From assembly GCA_937859855.1 (NCBI GenBank), contig CALMAR010000342.1:1-5928 (forward strand): DNA of 5,928 bases. Direction: 5' to 3'. This document shows positions 5,391 through 5,928 of the stretch, piece after piece. Under the pieces are notes generated by a model. It saw only the letters and a list, made by a program, of their open reading frames with translations. It was not told where the DNA came from and did not search any database. The DNA is from an uncultured Kineosporia sp. (GTDB lineage Bacteria; Actinomycetota; Actinomycetes; Actinomycetales; Kineosporiaceae). How positions within the stretch are numbered: position 1 is the stretch's first letter; every line of letters begins with the position of its first letter. A program made the position numbers and the translations under genes.

Positions 5391-5928
5391 TCAGAGATCC
5401 GCAGCCACCGGTGCGGCCGGGCAGTTGTAGGTCAGCGGCTCACCGTCCCGCTCAGCCAGCTGGATCGATCGGGCCCCGGACCTGATCGCGGCCACCGCAG
5501 TGCGGCTCTGGTCAGCCAGCAGATGCTGTCGCCAGCTTCGCGGACAGGGCACCGCCGGTCCCGGCGCCCCCGCTCGTGGCCCGGGCAGGGTGAGCGGGAG
5601 ATACCGGCTGGCTGGGCCGAGGTCCAGCCGGATCAGGTACTGCCCGGGCGGCCAGGCTTTGGTGCTGACACTGGCCTGGACCGGCCAGGCAGCGGGATCG
5701 CCGACCGGCGAGGGCGACACCTGGATGACACGGTGCCAGACCTGACGCCCACGGGCACCGCCGTACCAGCCGATCCGGAATGCGCGCAGCCGCACGTTTC
5801 CGGAACCGTCGATGTGGAAGCCGACCCGTTGACCGGACCGCACCACCACCTTGCTGGTGTAGGCCTGCAATCCCGGCGCCGATCCGCGGGCGGCGCTGAT
5901 CCACCACTCCGCCGAGCCCGTTTTCAGG
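5391..5928 (-). CDS. N,N-dimethylformamidase beta-subunit-like protein, 5' end outside window, apparently shortened C-terminus
   Basis: The frame is open from the window edge (first full codon 5927) to TGA at 5391-5393, giving 178 visible residues; the start and any signal peptide lie outside. A TTG at 5870 is internal. Residues 20-57 include LQAYTSKVVVRSGQRVGFHI and VRLRAFRIGWYGG, followed by a WPV segment and AWPPGQYLIRLDLG with RYLPLTL. This matches my recollection of the beta-sandwich region of actinobacterial proteins annotated as N,N-dimethylformamidase beta-subunit family (G-Y-x-x-x-x-V-x-P-G, Y-R-x-GWYxG, W-x-S-G-x-Y). Those proteins then continue for several hundred residues with a TTWQAYN-WGG motif, which is absent here. 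Only about 70 residues remain, with two cysteines and LAERDGEPLTYN, faintly like the later AERxGxPLxY stretch. Either a short family variant or a decayed gene. No activity should be assumed. Confidence 0.6.
   Translation of the reverse strand, partial: LKTGSAEWWISAARGSAPGLQAYTSKVVVRSGQRVGFHIDGSGNVRLRAFRIGWYGGARGRQVWHRVIQVSPSPVGDPAAWPVQASVSTKAWPPGQYLIRLDLGPASRYLPLTLPGPRAGAPGPAVPCPRSWRQHLLADQSRTAVAAIRSGARSIQLAERDGEPLTYNCPAAPVAADL

Overview
The window reads as chromosomal DNA of a high-GC actinomycete (Actinomycetota). Codons mostly end in G or C, GTG starts and short start/stop overlaps are common, and the closest-looking families are typical of that phylum. Genus cannot be decided from the sequence. 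There is no RNA gene, transposase, CRISPR array or phage gene.

Layout. (1) Positions 1-416, plus strand: 3' part of a DUF4097-type beta-repeat protein, joined by an ATGA overlap to a small zinc-ribbon/helix-turn-helix DUF2089 regulator (413-793). (2) Positions 804-1379, minus strand: an unrecognised single-pass membrane protein with a Pro-rich head and a Gly/Gln-rich tail. The tail carries a perfect 36-bp in-frame tandem duplication. (3) Positions 1496-3213, minus strand: a two-gene ABC exporter, ATPase then ABC-2 permease, joined by a GTGA overlap. (4) Positions 3214-3370: a divergent control region with 18-bp-spaced GGCTCG repeats and a 10-bp palindrome. (5) Positions 3371-5322, plus strand: a NarL/DesK-type two-component system, with a five-helix membrane histidine kinase overlapping a LuxR-type response regulator by about 22 bp. 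(6) Positions 5323-5390: a convergent gap holding most of a hairpin with a perfect 12-bp outer stem that begins in the last codons of the regulator. (7) Positions 5391-5928, minus strand: the 3' part of a gene resembling the N,N-dimethylformamidase beta-subunit-like family, apparently missing most of the domain expected at its C-terminus.

How the genes may work together. The divergent kinase/regulator and exporter pairs form a familiar actinobacterial module: an envelope-sensing two-component system controlling an adjacent drug- or peptide-type ABC exporter. The small membrane protein downstream of the permease may belong to it, but a hairpin after the permease stop and a separate ribosome binding site suggest independent or attenuated expression. 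The DUF4097-DUF2089 pair is a second, separately transcribed module, also plausibly envelope-related.

The window is mostly ordinary. I found no convincing new biological system. The best leads are the 36-bp repeat, the two intergenic hairpins, the control-region repeats and the shortened dimethylformamidase-like gene.
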